Below, in pieces: positions 55,522 to 64,000 of a stretch of 64,000 nt of DNA. The stretch spans positions 2,480,001 to 2,544,000 of the forward strand of contig NZ_JAGGMR010000001.1 of the NCBI RefSeq assembly GCF_017875645.1, read 5' to 3'. The DNA comes from Nocardia goodfellowii. Its GTDB lineage: Bacteria > Actinomycetota > Actinomycetes > Mycobacteriales > Mycobacteriaceae. How positions within the stretch are numbered: the first letter of the stretch is position 1; each line of letters starts with the position of its first letter. A program made the translations under genes and the position numbers. Under the pieces are notes generated by a model. That model was not told where the DNA came from, made no database searches, and worked only from the letters and a program-made list of their open reading frames with translations.

Positions 55522-58425
55522 TCACAGCTCGTAGGCCATGGTCGGTGTGGTGTCGGGCTTCGCGCCTTCGTCGGGAATGGCTGCCGCCAAGGCGGTCTCC
55601 AGCGCCTCGACGTGCGCACCGATGGTGCGCAGATCGAAGAGCTGACCGACCCGGATGGCGCCTGGCCAGCGCTGTTCCATCAGCAGGTGCAGATAGACGA
55701 CGCGGTGGGAGTTGCCGCCTACCTCGAAGAACGAATCATCCAGGTCGAAGTCGTCGTGTTCGAGGGCGGCGGACCACAGTTCGGCGAGCTCGAGTTCGCG
55801 TTCGGTCCAGCCACGGCGCGACGGCCCCGGCAGGGCGGGGCCCGTGGCGGCGGTACGCAACGCGGATTCGTCGAGTTTGCCCGCGTCCGCGATCGGGATG
55901 GTGTCGAGCCGGACGAAACGGCTCGGCACCTCCATCGGTTGCAGATGTTCGGCGCAGTACCGGGCCAGGACGCGGCGCTCCGGCGGTGCCGCCGGATCGG
56001 CGGGCACGATATAGGCCACCAATTCCGGTACCGCGTCGCGGTTTTCGACCACCAGGGTGACGGCGTGCGCGACACCCGGGTGGCTCTCCAATACCGCTTC
56101 CACCGCGTGCCGCTCCACTCGGGCACCGCGCACCTGCACCTGCCCGTCCCGTCGTCCGAGGAATTCGATCGCGCCGGATTCGTTGTGCCGGGCCAGATCT
56201 CCGGTGCGGTACATCCGCGCACCGGGATCGGCGGCGTAGGGGTCGGCGACGAACGTGGTCGCGGTCACTCCCGCACGACTCGCGTAGCCGAGGGTGATCT
56301 GGTCACCGCCGAGGTACAACTCACCGGTCTCGCCGCCGGGCACCGGCAGCAGATCCGGTCCGAGCACCGCCGCCGAATTCCCCGGCATCGCGGTACCGAT
56401 CGGGATGATCGCCGGACTCGCCCCGGCCTCGACGGTGTGCTGGACGCACGTGACGGTCGCCTCGGTCGGGCCGTATTCGTTGAGCAACAGCGTGTCCGGG
56501 AGCAGCCGATGATGCTTATCGGCCAGCGCGGTCGGCACTTGCTCACCCGCCAGCGCGACCACCCGCGGTGCGCTTTCGACCAGCGAATCGAGCAGGAGCC
56601 GGTAGTAGGACGGCGTCGCGATCAGATGACTGACACCGGCGCGACGCGCGAGCGCACCGACCGCCGACGCATCGGGCAGTTCCCGATGCGTCGGCACAAC
56701 CACCGTGCCGCCGACCGTAAATGCCCACGGCACGAACAACAGTGACGCGTCGGCGGTGAGCGGACACGTCGACAACGTCACCAACTCGCCATCGCTGTAG
56801 GGATACTCGCGCCCCGCGATCATCGCCGACAGATTCGCCCGGCTCACCACAACTGCCTTGGGGACACCTGTGGACCCCGACGTGGTGATCACATACGCGG
56901 GTGCGTTCGCCGGAGGCGGCAGCGGACCCGGCACCGACGGCTCCCCGAGCGGCAACAGGGCGAGCGGTCGCGGCGATGCACCGAACACTGCCGCCACGTT
57001 TCCCGTCCAGCCAGTCGCCGGTGCTGCTGCTTCAGATTTCTGGCGAGCTGCGGAGGTCGTGTCGGTGGGATCGAAAATGACCGCAGTGCAATCGATTTGG
57101 GCGAGCAGCGCCTGGATCTGAGTGGGAGAACGCTCAGGTTCGATCAGGCACCAGGCCGCGCCGGCGCGCAGGGCGGCCAGCATGGCGATCATGGAGTCGG
57201 CGTTCTGGCGGAGGTAACACAGCACTACATCGCCTGGCCGGACTCCCGCCCCGACCAGACGGCCCGCGAGTTGCGCTGTGCGGGTATTCAGTTCGCGGTA
57301 GGTGAAGTGGTGGTCGCCGGAGATCAGGGCGGTCCGGTCGGGGACTCGCGCGGCCTGGCGCAGCAGTCCGGTGACGAGGTCGCCCGGCGGTACGGGGGCG
57401 TCGGGCGCGCGCAGGAGTACATGGCTGATGTTGGGCACGGCGGTGCTGCCGTCGTGCGCGAGCAGTACTCGCTCGCGGTGCTGCTCGAGCACCGCGAATC
57501 CGGCGAAACGCAGCGTCACCAGCATCACCCGATTCACCGGCGTCGGAACGAATTCCGCGACGGCGCGCCGCCCGTGCGCCGCGGCACGGTCGATCAGATG
57601 CGCCAGCAACGCGCCGCCGACGCCGCGCGACATCACCCGGCAGGACATGAGCAACAGCAGCAGCGCCGAATCGGTGCCGCGAAACTCGCTGACCGCCAAG
57701 CCGATCGCGCCGTACTCACCGAACCGGTCGCGCAGCGACGCGATCAGCACCTCGTGCGTCGATGACCTGCTCAGCTCCCGCAGCTCGTCGATGTCGAAGG
57801 TCCGTCCGGTCGTGTTCAGCTGATTGGTGCGGACCGTGAGTTCGTGTGCCCGCGCCAGATCCGCTTCGCCCGCGCGGCGGACGGTCATGACCAGGCCGAG
57901 GCCCGCCAGGAATTCGGCATCCGTTCCCTCGAACACCGCCGCTCGATCACGCCGAATCTGTTCGGCGCGATAGCGTTTCCGGCGATCACGGGCGTCGGCG
58001 GTGATCACCTCCGGGGTGAACTCGGGTAGCTCCGGCAGCCCCGCCAGGTCGGCGGCGGCGTAGCAGCGGACCTGGGGGAGTGCGGCGGCGACCTCGGCGC
58101 GTTCCACCGGGTCGTTGTCCACGAAGGCGATGGCGTCCAGGCCGATATTGAGGTGTTCCGCGATCCGGCGCACCGCGGCGGACTTCGCGCCCCAACCGAT
58201 CTGCAGCGAACAGAACATCTCCGAGAGCCCGTGCGCGTCGAGATGTGCTGTGGCGAGCGCGGGTTCGCCGCGGCTCGCGACCGCGTGCACGATGCCCCGT
58301 TCGTCGAGCGCGCGCAGCACCCGCCAGGCTCGCGGGTGCGGTGCGGTGGCGTCGTGCTCGAGCACCACACCGTCCCATAGGGTGTCGTCGAGATCCCAGA
58401 CCAGGCATTTCACGACGGAGGTCAT
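55522..58425 (-). CDS. FkbH-type glyceryl transferase fused to NRPS A-PCP
   Basis: 967-residue fusion. Residues 1-340 are FkbH-like: the HAD motif DLDDTLW (11-17) and the conserved LLMSCRVMSRGV segment with Cys262. FkbH proteins dephosphorylate 1,3-bisphosphoglycerate and load the glyceryl group on an ACP. An A domain follows (352-860; ITTSGSTGVPKA, NEYGPTEATV, YRTGDLA, AGKLDES) and a PCP near 885-955 with EVGGNSHRV. By-eye specificity residues are D-A-L-I-A-A-E-V-T; D235 is kept, so an amino acid is activated. ATG at 58425 overlaps the KAS III stop. The fusion puts starter-amino-acid and extender-precursor steps on one chain. Confidence 0.88.
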   Translation of the reverse strand: MTSVVKCLVWDLDDTLWDGVVLEHDATAPHPRAWRVLRALDERGIVHAVASRGEPALATAHLDAHGLSEMFCSLQIGWGAKSAAVRRIAEHLNIGLDAIAFVDNDPVERAEVAAALPQVRCYAAADLAGLPELPEFTPEVITADARDRRKRYRAEQIRRDRAAVFEGTDAEFLAGLGLVMTVRRAGEADLARAHELTVRTNQLNTTGRTFDIDELRELSRSSTHEVLIASLRDRFGEYGAIGLAVSEFRGTDSALLLLLMSCRVMSRGVGGALLAHLIDRAAAHGRRAVAEFVPTPVNRVMLVTLRFAGFAVLEQHRERVLLAHDGSTAVPNISHVLLRAPDAPVPPGDLVTGLLRQAARVPDRTALISGDHHFTYRELNTRTAQLAGRLVGAGVRPGDVVLCYLRQNADSMIAMLAALRAGAAWCLIEPERSPTQIQALLAQIDCTAVIFDPTDTTSAARQKSEAAAPATGWTGNVAAVFGASPRPLALLPLGEPSVPGPLPPPANAPAYVITTSGSTGVPKAVVVSRANLSAMIAGREYPYSDGELVTLSTCPLTADASLLFVPWAFTVGGTVVVPTHRELPDASAVGALARRAGVSHLIATPSYYRLLLDSLVESAPRVVALAGEQVPTALADKHHRLLPDTLLLNEYGPTEATVTCVQHTVEAGASPAIIPIGTAMPGNSAAVLGPDLLPVPGGETGELYLGGDQITLGYASRAGVTATTFVADPYAADPGARMYRTGDLARHNESGAIEFLGRRDGQVQVRGARVERHAVEAVLESHPGVAHAVTLVVENRDAVPELVAYIVPADPAAPPERRVLARYCAEHLQPMEVPSRFVRLDTIPIADAGKLDESALRTAATGPALPGPSRRGWTERELELAELWSAALEHDDFDLDDSFFEVGGNSHRVVYLHLLMEQRWPGAIRVGQLFDLRTIGAHVEALETALAAAIPDEGAKPDTTPTMAYEL

Positions 58426-59423
58426 AGTTCGATCCCTTCGTATTCCCGGTCCGGGAGCCGCCGCAACAGTGTGGAACTCCAAGCCGCGACGGGACTGCTG
58501 TTGAGCAGCAAGGTGTAGTCGCCGGGCGCACGATGCGGGGCGGCCGCTTCCAGGTTGACCAGCACGTCCAGCGATCCGAGATGCCCGTATGCGGCGAGGT
58601 TGCGGCGGCAGGCCTGGTCGACACGGGTTTCCAGCGCTTCCTCCCAGAACGAGAACGCCCCCGCGGACAAATTCTGCATCAGTACCGGGCCCAGGTCCGG
58701 AAGCCGTAAACCATTGCGGCGCAACAGTTCTTCGTTCATCGCGGCCAGGCGTTTGCGACTTTCCACCGCGAGCCGGAAGCTGTAGGTCGCCTCGTCGGCG
58801 CACTCCTCCCGCCAATCCCGTTGCGGCAGATTGCGATAGTCGATCCGAAACAGGTCGGAGTATTTGCCGTCACTGCGCACCAGGTGGTCGACCAGCTGGT
58901 AGCGCCCGGTTTTGCCGGTAGTGAGCAGCACCGCCCCGGCCCCGTCACCCAGCAGCGTCATGGGAGCGCGATACCGGAACCGGGTCGGCGCGGTGGCCGC
59001 CGCCACGATCAGCACGTTGCCGCAGTGCGGGTCGCCGCGCAGCAGCCCGGCGGCCAGGGTGAACGCGGCCGAAATGGAGGCACAGCCGAGCTCGCCGACG
59101 CCGGCGACGAACGCTCGGTCCGCCCCGAGCCGATGTTGTAACCGGGTGGCCTCGGAGGCCATCAGGTATCGCGGCGCGCGCCCGCCTACGAGCAGCAGAG
59201 CATCGAGGCGGTCCGGGCTGAGTCCCGCGCGTTCCAGCGCTCGCGCCGCGGCGGCGGCCGCCAGATCGTGGTCACCATCCGCCGCGGCGCAGCGCACCGT
59301 ATCGATGCCCAATGCCAATGCGTGCGCGCGCTTTCCGGCGGACAGCTCCGCCATTTCCGCGAGTTCGGCTACCGCGACGGCGGTGTCGGGGAAGACCGAC
59401 GAGACCGGTCCGAGCGTGATCAC
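58422..59423 (-). CDS. KAS III-like protein with altered active site
   Basis: 333-residue thiolase-fold protein related to FabH. The nucleophile is kept (C114 in GVGELGCASISAAF). The usual HQAN histidine position reads VLMQNLSAG (M249), and the GN(T/S)S asparagine position reads YGHLGSLDVLV (H281). Loss of both decarboxylation residues argues against a normal ketosynthase; KAS III-like acyltransferases such as CerJ, and the RkD-type tetronate enzymes, are precedents for other roles. It may move the hydroxymalonyl unit from the free ACP to the PKS. GTG start overlaps the acyl-CoA dehydrogenase stop. Confidence 0.82.
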   Translation of the reverse strand: MITLGPVSSVFPDTAVAVAELAEMAELSAGKRAHALALGIDTVRCAAADGDHDLAAAAAARALERAGLSPDRLDALLLVGGRAPRYLMASEATRLQHRLGADRAFVAGVGELGCASISAAFTLAAGLLRGDPHCGNVLIVAAATAPTRFRYRAPMTLLGDGAGAVLLTTGKTGRYQLVDHLVRSDGKYSDLFRIDYRNLPQRDWREECADEATYSFRLAVESRKRLAAMNEELLRRNGLRLPDLGPVLMQNLSAGAFSFWEEALETRVDQACRRNLAAYGHLGSLDVLVNLEAAAPHRAPGDYTLLLNSSPVAAWSSTLLRRLPDREYEGIEL

Positions 59424-60538
59424 CGGGTCACCGCGCGGGCCGTCGCCGGACGCGTGGTCCGGAGCACGAACTCACCGATGTCCTGTTCGGCCACTTCGCG
59501 TGCGCCCTCGATGATCTGCATGATCTTCGCGTCCCGGAAGAACCGCCCGGCCCGGCTGTCCGGCGCACAACCGGCGGCCCCGAGGATCTGGACCGCGCGT
59601 TCGCTCACCGATGCGGCGGCCGCCGCGGCGGCGTATTTCGCGGCGATGGTGCCCAGCAGCGCACCGGGCTCGCGGGCGACCCGCTGCTCGGCGGCGCGCA
59701 CGCACAGTGCCCGCGCGCTCTCGATCTCCACCCAGCTGCGCCCGAGCATCGCCCGCACGGCTTGATGATCACCCAACCGGGACGCACCCTGCGTCCGGTC
59801 GCGCGCATGCCCGGCGGCATCGGCCAGGCAAGCCCGCGCCATCCCCGCGCATCCCCAGGCGATCGTGTATCGACCGTGGTCCAGCGCCGTTCCGAGAACG
59901 TGGGAAACCCCGAAACCCGGTCGTGCCAGCACATTCCCGGCCGGCACGCGCGCCGCGTCGAAACGCACGTGCGCGATCCGCGCCCCGCGCATGCCGAGCT
60001 GATCGGTCACCGGTTCCACGGTCACTCCCGGCTGATCGGTCGGCACGAGCGCGGCCACGGGCCCGCTCTCGGACTGCCCCGCGACCAGCAGGACATCGGC
60101 CTGCGCGCCGAAGGTCACCCACAACTTGTGCCCCGTCAGCGACAACTCCGTCGAGCCGGTGAACCGCGCCCGCATCCCGGACAGGTCGCTCCCGGCGTCC
60201 GCCTCGGTCGCCGCGAGCCCGGCCAGCAGCGCACCGGAAGTCAAGGCGGGCAACCACTGTGCCCGCTGGTCCGCGGTACCCCAGCGATCCAGGGTGGCGG
60301 CGACCATCCCCTGCACGGTGAACAGCGATCGCAACGAGGTGCACACCGAACCCAATTCGCTTGCGACGAGCCCGATCTCGTGGGCATCCGCGCCCTGCCC
60401 GCCGTACTGCTCGGGGCGGTCCATCCCCAGCAATCCGGCGCGGGCCATGGTCGGAGCGGCGGTCCGGGGCAGCCCGGACCGGTCCCACTCGGCGGCCGCT
60501 CCGGCGGCGTCGGCGAGCAGCGTTTCCAGGTCGCTCAC
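59420..60538 (-). CDS. Acyl-CoA dehydrogenase-like flavoenzyme of the hydroxymalonyl-ACP route
   Basis: 372-residue FAD enzyme with acyl-CoA dehydrogenase fold: N-terminal helical part, ATEADAGSDLSGMRARF (beta-domain), and IMQIIEGAREVAEQD, which holds the catalytic Glu. In FkbI/ZmaE-type pathways this enzyme oxidises the aldehyde level of 2-hydroxy-3-oxopropionyl-ACP toward hydroxymalonyl-ACP. GTG at 60538 overlaps the ACP stop by 4 bases, and its stop overlaps the next start by 4 bases. Confidence 0.86.
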   Translation of the reverse strand: MSDLETLLADAAGAAAEWDRSGLPRTAAPTMARAGLLGMDRPEQYGGQGADAHEIGLVASELGSVCTSLRSLFTVQGMVAATLDRWGTADQRAQWLPALTSGALLAGLAATEADAGSDLSGMRARFTGSTELSLTGHKLWVTFGAQADVLLVAGQSESGPVAALVPTDQPGVTVEPVTDQLGMRGARIAHVRFDAARVPAGNVLARPGFGVSHVLGTALDHGRYTIAWGCAGMARACLADAAGHARDRTQGASRLGDHQAVRAMLGRSWVEIESARALCVRAAEQRVAREPGALLGTIAAKYAAAAAAASVSERAVQILGAAGCAPDSRAGRFFRDAKIMQIIEGAREVAEQDIGEFVLRTTRPATARAVTR

Positions 60539-60816
60539 CCGGCGGCGCCCGTGCCCACGGCCGCCGCGCACTTACGGGTGACGAACGCGGCGGCGCGATG
60601 CACGGTCCGGAAGTTGTCCAGGTCGAGGTCGTCGATCTCCACCTCGAAGGCGAAGGTGCGCTCCAGGTACGCGACCAGCTCCAAGGCCCGCAGCGAATTC
60701 ACCAGGCCCATCGCGAAATAGTCGTCGTCCGGGCCGAATTCGGCTCCGGTGATCACACTGAAATCCCGCAGCAACTGCTGCACCAGCTCCGGACGTTGTA
60801 TCCCCGCGTCGCTCAC
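60535..60816 (-). CDS. Free-standing acyl carrier protein for the extender unit
   Basis: 93-residue ACP; the phosphopantetheine serine is in DYFAMGLVNSLRALELVAYLE (GxxNS in place of GxDS). First gene of the biosynthetic operon. It should carry the glyceryl, then hydroxymalonyl, unit made by FkbH and the two dehydrogenases. The GTG start has TAGCCT exactly 7 bases upstream and no ribosome site, so the roughly 20-kb transcript probably begins at this codon. Confidence 0.88.
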   Translation of the reverse strand: MSDAGIQRPELVQQLLRDFSVITGAEFGPDDDYFAMGLVNSLRALELVAYLERTFAFEVEIDDLDLDNFRTVHRAAAFVTRKCAAAVGTGAAG

Positions 60817-60823
60817 CTATGGG

Positions 60824-60829
60824 AGGCTA
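60824..60829 (-). promoter_or_regulatory. -10 hexamer TAGCCT of the PKS/NRPS operon
   Basis: On the minus strand TAGCCT, then 7 bases, then the ACP GTG. No convincing -35 is visible; TTCGCG 16 bases upstream is a poor match, which may mean activation is needed. No further gap larger than 90 bases occurs until the end of the last NRPS gene. Confidence 0.5.
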
Positions 60830-60882
60830 CCGCGCGACGAGCGCGCGCGAATGCCCCCAATTCGACTGCCTCCGCGCGCGTT

Positions 60883-61422
60883 TCAGACCAGGAACGGGGC
60901 GAGCTGTGGTACGGCTTCGACCGGGTGCTTGGCCGGAAGGTTCACGCCGATCTCCTGGTACACCCAGCCCTGCTCGGTGCGGATCAGCTTGCCGAGCACG
61001 AAACCCGTAGCGCCCCGACCACCGTCGAGCTCGTAGCGCGCGAATTCGACGTCCGCCATGGCGTCCACCATCCGGCAGAACGCGTTGTCGATCTGCCCGA
61101 ACGGCTGCCCCGAATACGAGGTGACGATGAAGAAGATCGTCGTCAGATGGTCCGGCAGTCGCGTCAGATCGACGGTGATGACCTCGAGGTCGCCCTCGCC
61201 CTCGCCGGTGGTGTTGTCGCCCAGCAGGCGCACCGAGCCATCCTGCGACATCAGCTGCTCGTGATAGACCACATCGGCGATGTTCTCCCCGGAGAACATG
61301 AGCGCCGCCGCGTTCAGATCGATATCGGGGCGGCCCCCTTCGAGCCAACGCCCCTGGGCCGGGTCCCAACCCAGCGCCATGGTGACGAACGCGAGTCCCT
61401 GGCTGGCTTCCGCTGTGGACAC
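60883..61422 (-). CDS. TerD-family stress protein
   Basis: 179-residue TerD-domain protein, a calcium-binding fold linked to tellurite, phage or chemical stress tolerance. Family segments are VTMALGWDP, IDLNAAALMF, DGSVRLLGDNTTGEGEGDLE and FFIVTSYSGQPFGQIDNAF. Acidic residues for Ca2+ sit in DIDLNAA and GEGDLEV. GTG at 61422 with AGGAGAGG eight bases upstream; the longer frame is not used. It is transcribed toward the biosynthetic operon but separated from it by 66 bases with a distinct promoter, so it may be unrelated. Confidence 0.85.
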   Translation of the reverse strand: MSTAEASQGLAFVTMALGWDPAQGRWLEGGRPDIDLNAAALMFSGENIADVVYHEQLMSQDGSVRLLGDNTTGEGEGDLEVITVDLTRLPDHLTTIFFIVTSYSGQPFGQIDNAFCRMVDAMADVEFARYELDGGRGATGFVLGKLIRTEQGWVYQEIGVNLPAKHPVEAVPQLAPFLV

Positions 61423-61539
61423 TTGCGGCACCTCTCCTAGATCGGGACGGCGCAACCGAGCTCACGCCGTCTCCTTCACCCTAGGTGCTATCCAGTTCGC
61501 GCACCCGCAAACGGCCGTGTGCACCTGGGCAAATAGAAA

Positions 61540-61588
61540 CGCCGGGTGCGAAGCCCGCTCCGATTCAAGAGCGAATTCGCACCCGGCG
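61540..61588 (-). terminator. Hairpin terminator after kgd
   Basis: A perfect 13-base arm (61540-61552) pairs with 61576-61588; a small inner GCTC/GAGC stem can extend it. On the minus strand it is followed by TTTCTATTT. It lies 20 bases after the kgd stop. Confidence 0.8.
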
Positions 61589-61607
61589 TACGGGCATCAG
61601 CTACCGG

Positions 61608-64000
61608 CTAGCCGGTCGGCTCGAAGGCCTCGGCGATGATCTCCGCCTGCTCCACCGCGTGCACCTTCGACGAACCCGAAGACGGGGCCGACATGGCGCG
61701 TCGCGAGATGCGGCGCAGCTTGCCCAGACGGTCGGGCAGGATCTCCGGCAGGTTCAAACCGAAGAACGGCCAGGCGCCCTGGTTGGCCGGCTCCTCCTGC
61801 ACCCACGCGATATCGGTCGCGTTCGGGTACCCGTCGAGCGCCTCGTTGAGCCGGAACTTGGGCAGCGGGTAAAGCTGCTCGATCCGCACGATGGCGACAT
61901 CGTCGCGCTTCTGCTTGGCCTTCTCCGCGGCCAGCTCGTAATAGAGCTTGCCGGAGGTCATCAGTACCCGCTTCACCTTGCCGCGGTCACCGATGCCCTG
62001 CTCGTAGGTCGGCTCGTCGAACACCGAACGGAACTTCGACTCGGTGAAGTCCTTCAGATCCGAGACCACGGCCTTGTTGCGCAGCATCGACTTCGGGGTG
62101 AAGACGATCAGCGGGCGGCGGATGCCGTCCAGCGAGTGCCGGCGCAGCAGGTGGAAGTAGTTCGCCGGGGTGGACGGCACGGCGACCGTCATCGAGCCCT
62201 CGGCGCACAGCTGCAGGAAGCGCTCGATCCGGCCGGAAGTGTGGTCCGGACCCTGACCCTCGTGCCCGTGCGGCAGCAGCAGCACGACCTCCGACAGCTG
62301 ACCCCACTTGGCCTCACCGGAGGAGATGAACTCGTCGATGATGGACTGCGCGCCGTTGACGAAGTCACCGAACTGCGCTTCCCACAACACGAGTGCGTCC
62401 GGGTTGCCCAGCGAGTAGCCGTACTCGAAACCGACCGCGGCGTATTCGCTCAGCGCCGAATCGTGCACCGCGAACCAGCCCGGGTTCTCGCTGCCGATGT
62501 TGTGCAGCGGGGTGTACTCCTCGGCGGTCTTGCGGTCGATGAGCACCGCGTGCCGCTGGGTGAAGGTGCCGCGGCGCGAATCCTGACCGGTCAGGCGCAC
62601 GGCGATGCCCTGATCGATCAGCGTGCCGAAGGCCAGCAACTCGGCGAACGCCCAGTCGACCTTGCCCTCGTAGGCCATCTCGCGGCGCTTCTCCAGCACC
62701 GGCTTGACGCGCGGATGCACGCTGAAGCCGTCCGGGACGTTGAGGAAGGCGTCGCCGATGCGCTGCAGCACCGACTTGTCCACCGCGGTCTGGACGGTGG
62801 TGGGCACCTGCTGGTCGTCCTCCACCGATTCCGAGGGCCCCGGCGGGTATTTCTCCAGTTCACGGACCTCGTTGAAGACCCGCTCCAGCTGGCCCTGGTA
62901 GTCGCGCAGCGCGTCCTCGGCCTCCTTCATGGAGATGTCGCCACGGCCGATCAGCGATTCGGTGTAAGCCTTGCGGACCGAGCGCTTGGTGTCGATGACG
63001 TCGTACATGTACGGCTGCGTCATCGACGGATCGTCGCCCTCGTTGTGGCCACGACGGCGGTAGCAGATCATGTCGATGACGACATCCTTGCGGAACTTCT
63101 GCCGGAAGTCGACCGCGATCCGGGCCACCCAGTCGCAGGCCTCCGGATCGTCACCGTTGACGTGGAAGATCGGCGAACCGATGAACTTCGCGATGTCGGT
63201 GGAGTATTCGGTGGAGCGGCTGTTCTCCGGCGCGGTGGTGAAACCGATCTGGTTGTTCACCACGATGTGGATGGTGCCGCCGGTGCGGTAACCGCGCAGA
63301 CCCGACAGGTTCAGCGTCTCCGCGACCACACCCTGACCCGCGAACGCGGCGTCACCGTGCAGCATCAGCGGCACGACGGAGAAGCCCTCCGGGCCGTCGC
63401 CCTTGTCCAGCAGGTCCTGCTTGGCGCGGGCCAGACCCTCGAGCACCGGGTCGACCGCTTCCAGATGCGACGGGTTCGCGGTCAGCGAGACCTCGATCTC
63501 GTTGTCGCCGAACATCTGCAGGTAGGTGCCGCGCGCGCCCAGGTGGTACTTCACGTCGCCGGAGCCGTGCGTGGCGGCCGGGTTCATGTTGCCCTCGAAC
63601 TCGGTGAAGATCTTCGAGTAGGGCTTGCCGACGATGTTGGCCAGCACGTTCAGGCGGCCGCGGTGCGGCATGCCGATGATGACCTCGTCGAGGTTGTACT
63701 CGGCGCACTGGTCGATGACCGCGTCCATCATCGGGATGACGGTCTCGGCGCCTTCCAGCGAGAAGCGCTTCTGGCCGACGTACTTGGTCTGCAGGAAGGT
63801 CTCGAAGGCCTCCGCCGCGTTCAACCGGTTCAGGATGTACTTCTGCTGCGCGACAGTCGCTTTGACGTGCTTCTGCTCGACCCGCTCCTGGATCCACTGG
63901 CGCTGCTCGGGATCGAGGATGTGGGTGTACTCCACGCCGATATGGCGGCAGTAGGCATCACGCAGGATGGACAGCACGTCGCGCAGCTTCATGCGCTCCT
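61608..64000 (-). CDS. kgd: Multifunctional 2-oxoglutarate decarboxylase/dehydrogenase E1 (Kgd/SucA), 5' end beyond window
   Basis: Thiamine-diphosphate E1 component of the 2-oxoglutarate dehydrogenase reaction in actinobacteria. The visible 797 codons cover the ThDP-binding and transketolase-like domains: [37 protein letters not shown] with the ThDP/Mg motif, [10 protein letters not shown] and [29 protein letters not shown] region (split). The reading frame stays open to the window edge, so the N-terminal E2-like succinyltransferase domain expected in Kgd is outside. The stop is at 61608 and a strong terminator follows. Confidence 0.96.
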   Translation of the reverse strand, partial: ERMKLRDVLSILRDAYCRHIGVEYTHILDPEQRQWIQERVEQKHVKATVAQQKYILNRLNAAEAFETFLQTKYVGQKRFSLEGAETVIPMMDAVIDQCAEYNLDEVIIGMPHRGRLNVLANIVGKPYSKIFTEFEGNMNPAATHGSGDVKYHLGARGTYLQMFGDNEIEVSLTANPSHLEAVDPVLEGLARAKQDLLDKGDGPEGFSVVPLMLHGDAAFAGQGVVAETLNLSGLRGYRTGGTIHIVVNNQIGFTTAPENSRSTEYSTDIAKFIGSPIFHVNGDDPEACDWVARIAVDFRQKFRKDVVIDMICYRRRGHNEGDDPSMTQPYMYDVIDTKRSVRKAYTESLIGRGDISMKEAEDALRDYQGQLERVFNEVRELEKYPPGPSESVEDDQQVPTTVQTAVDKSVLQRIGDAFLNVPDGFSVHPRVKPVLEKRREMAYEGKVDWAFAELLAFGTLIDQGIAVRLTGQDSRRGTFTQRHAVLIDRKTAEEYTPLHNIGSENPGWFAVHDSALSEYAAVGFEYGYSLGNPDALVLWEAQFGDFVNGAQSIIDEFISSGEAKWGQLSEVVLLLPHGHEGQGPDHTSGRIERFLQLCAEGSMTVAVPSTPANYFHLLRRHSLDGIRRPLIVFTPKSMLRNKAVVSDLKDFTESKFRSVFDEPTYEQGIGDRGKVKRVLMTSGKLYYELAAEKAKQKRDDVAIVRIEQLYPLPKFRLNEALDGYPNATDIAWVQEEPANQGAWPFFGLNLPEILPDRLGKLRRISRRAMSAPSSGSSKVHAVEQAEIIAEAFEPTG

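Noticed and set aside
58422..60816. Tetronate biosynthesis (KAS III, FkbH and ACP set)
   Set aside because: The trio fits tetronates, but the two dehydrogenases and the AT-less PKS fit hydroxymalonyl-ACP better, and the KAS III site lacks condensing residues. It stays a secondary possibility.

Overview
The window reads as a chromosomal segment of a high-GC mycolic-acid actinobacterium, most likely Nocardia or a close relative. From memory of the M. tuberculosis map, much of the first 22 kb and the last gene match conserved blocks of that chromosome: a methyltransferase-sigE-rseA-htrA block (Rv1220c-Rv1223), glgC/glgA (Rv1212c-Rv1213), tagA and its small neighbours (Rv1209-Rv1211), mrp with a lytic transglycosylase, DUF1003 and an MgtE_N/CBS gene (Rv1229c-Rv1232c), corA (Rv1239c), and a truncated kgd (Rv1248c) at the right end. 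No tRNA, rRNA, CRISPR array or insertion sequence was seen.

Layout. 1-2.3 kb (minus): ECF sigma factor SigE, its zinc anti-sigma factor and an HtrA protease cut by the window edge, behind a likely self-recognised promoter. 2.6-3.9 kb (plus): an O-methyltransferase and two related one-pass membrane proteins. 3.9-6.4 kb: divergent glgC/glgA for glycogen and maltosyl-glucan synthesis. 6.4-14.2 kb (minus): rRNA methyltransferase, DUF3117, tagA, DivIVA-like protein, mrp, two secreted lytic transglycosylases, DUF1003 and MgtE_N/CBS. 14.3-22.2 kb: CitE-like lyase, stress membrane protein, SUFU protein, CorA, PHP phosphoesterase, a flavoprotein and malic enzyme. 22.2-26.7 kb: an osmoprotectant ABC operon and a divergent orphan binding lipoprotein. 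26.8-30.7 kb: a PadR regulator followed by two tandemly duplicated drug exporters. 31.0-33.0 kb: a visibly more AT-rich two-gene ABC-ATPase plus Toprim cassette, probably anti-phage. 33.1-41 kb: sulfite-oxidase-like membrane protein, FadD15-type ligase, and a Baeyer-Villiger monooxygenase/SDR/esterase operon divergent from a TetR gene.

The most novel part is 40.9-60.8 kb. Here eight minus-strand genes, nearly all joined by short stop/start overlaps, form a hybrid polyketide-nonribosomal peptide pathway. Transcribed order: acyl carrier protein, acyl-CoA dehydrogenase, KAS III-like protein, FkbH fused to an adenylation-carrier module, KS-(AT remnant)-ACP-C polyketide synthase, 3-hydroxyacyl-CoA dehydrogenase, then two NRPSs. 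FkbH, ACP and the two dehydrogenases are the enzyme set that builds hydroxymalonyl-ACP from a glyceryl unit. The PKS acyltransferase has lost its GHSxG serine region, and the KAS III-like protein keeps its cysteine but not the usual His/Asn, which suggests a carrier-to-carrier acyl transfer route. One condensation domain has lost its catalytic histidine, and there is no thioesterase. Predicted product: amino acid 1, a hydroxylated two-carbon unit, a D-amino acid and a last amino acid.

A recurring start architecture runs through the window. Many first genes of transcripts have a TANNNT hexamer exactly 7 bases before an ATG/GTG start, indicating leaderless mRNAs. It marks glgC, glgA, the methyltransferase, the MgtE_N gene, corA, the monooxygenase, the TetR gene and the biosynthetic operon itself.
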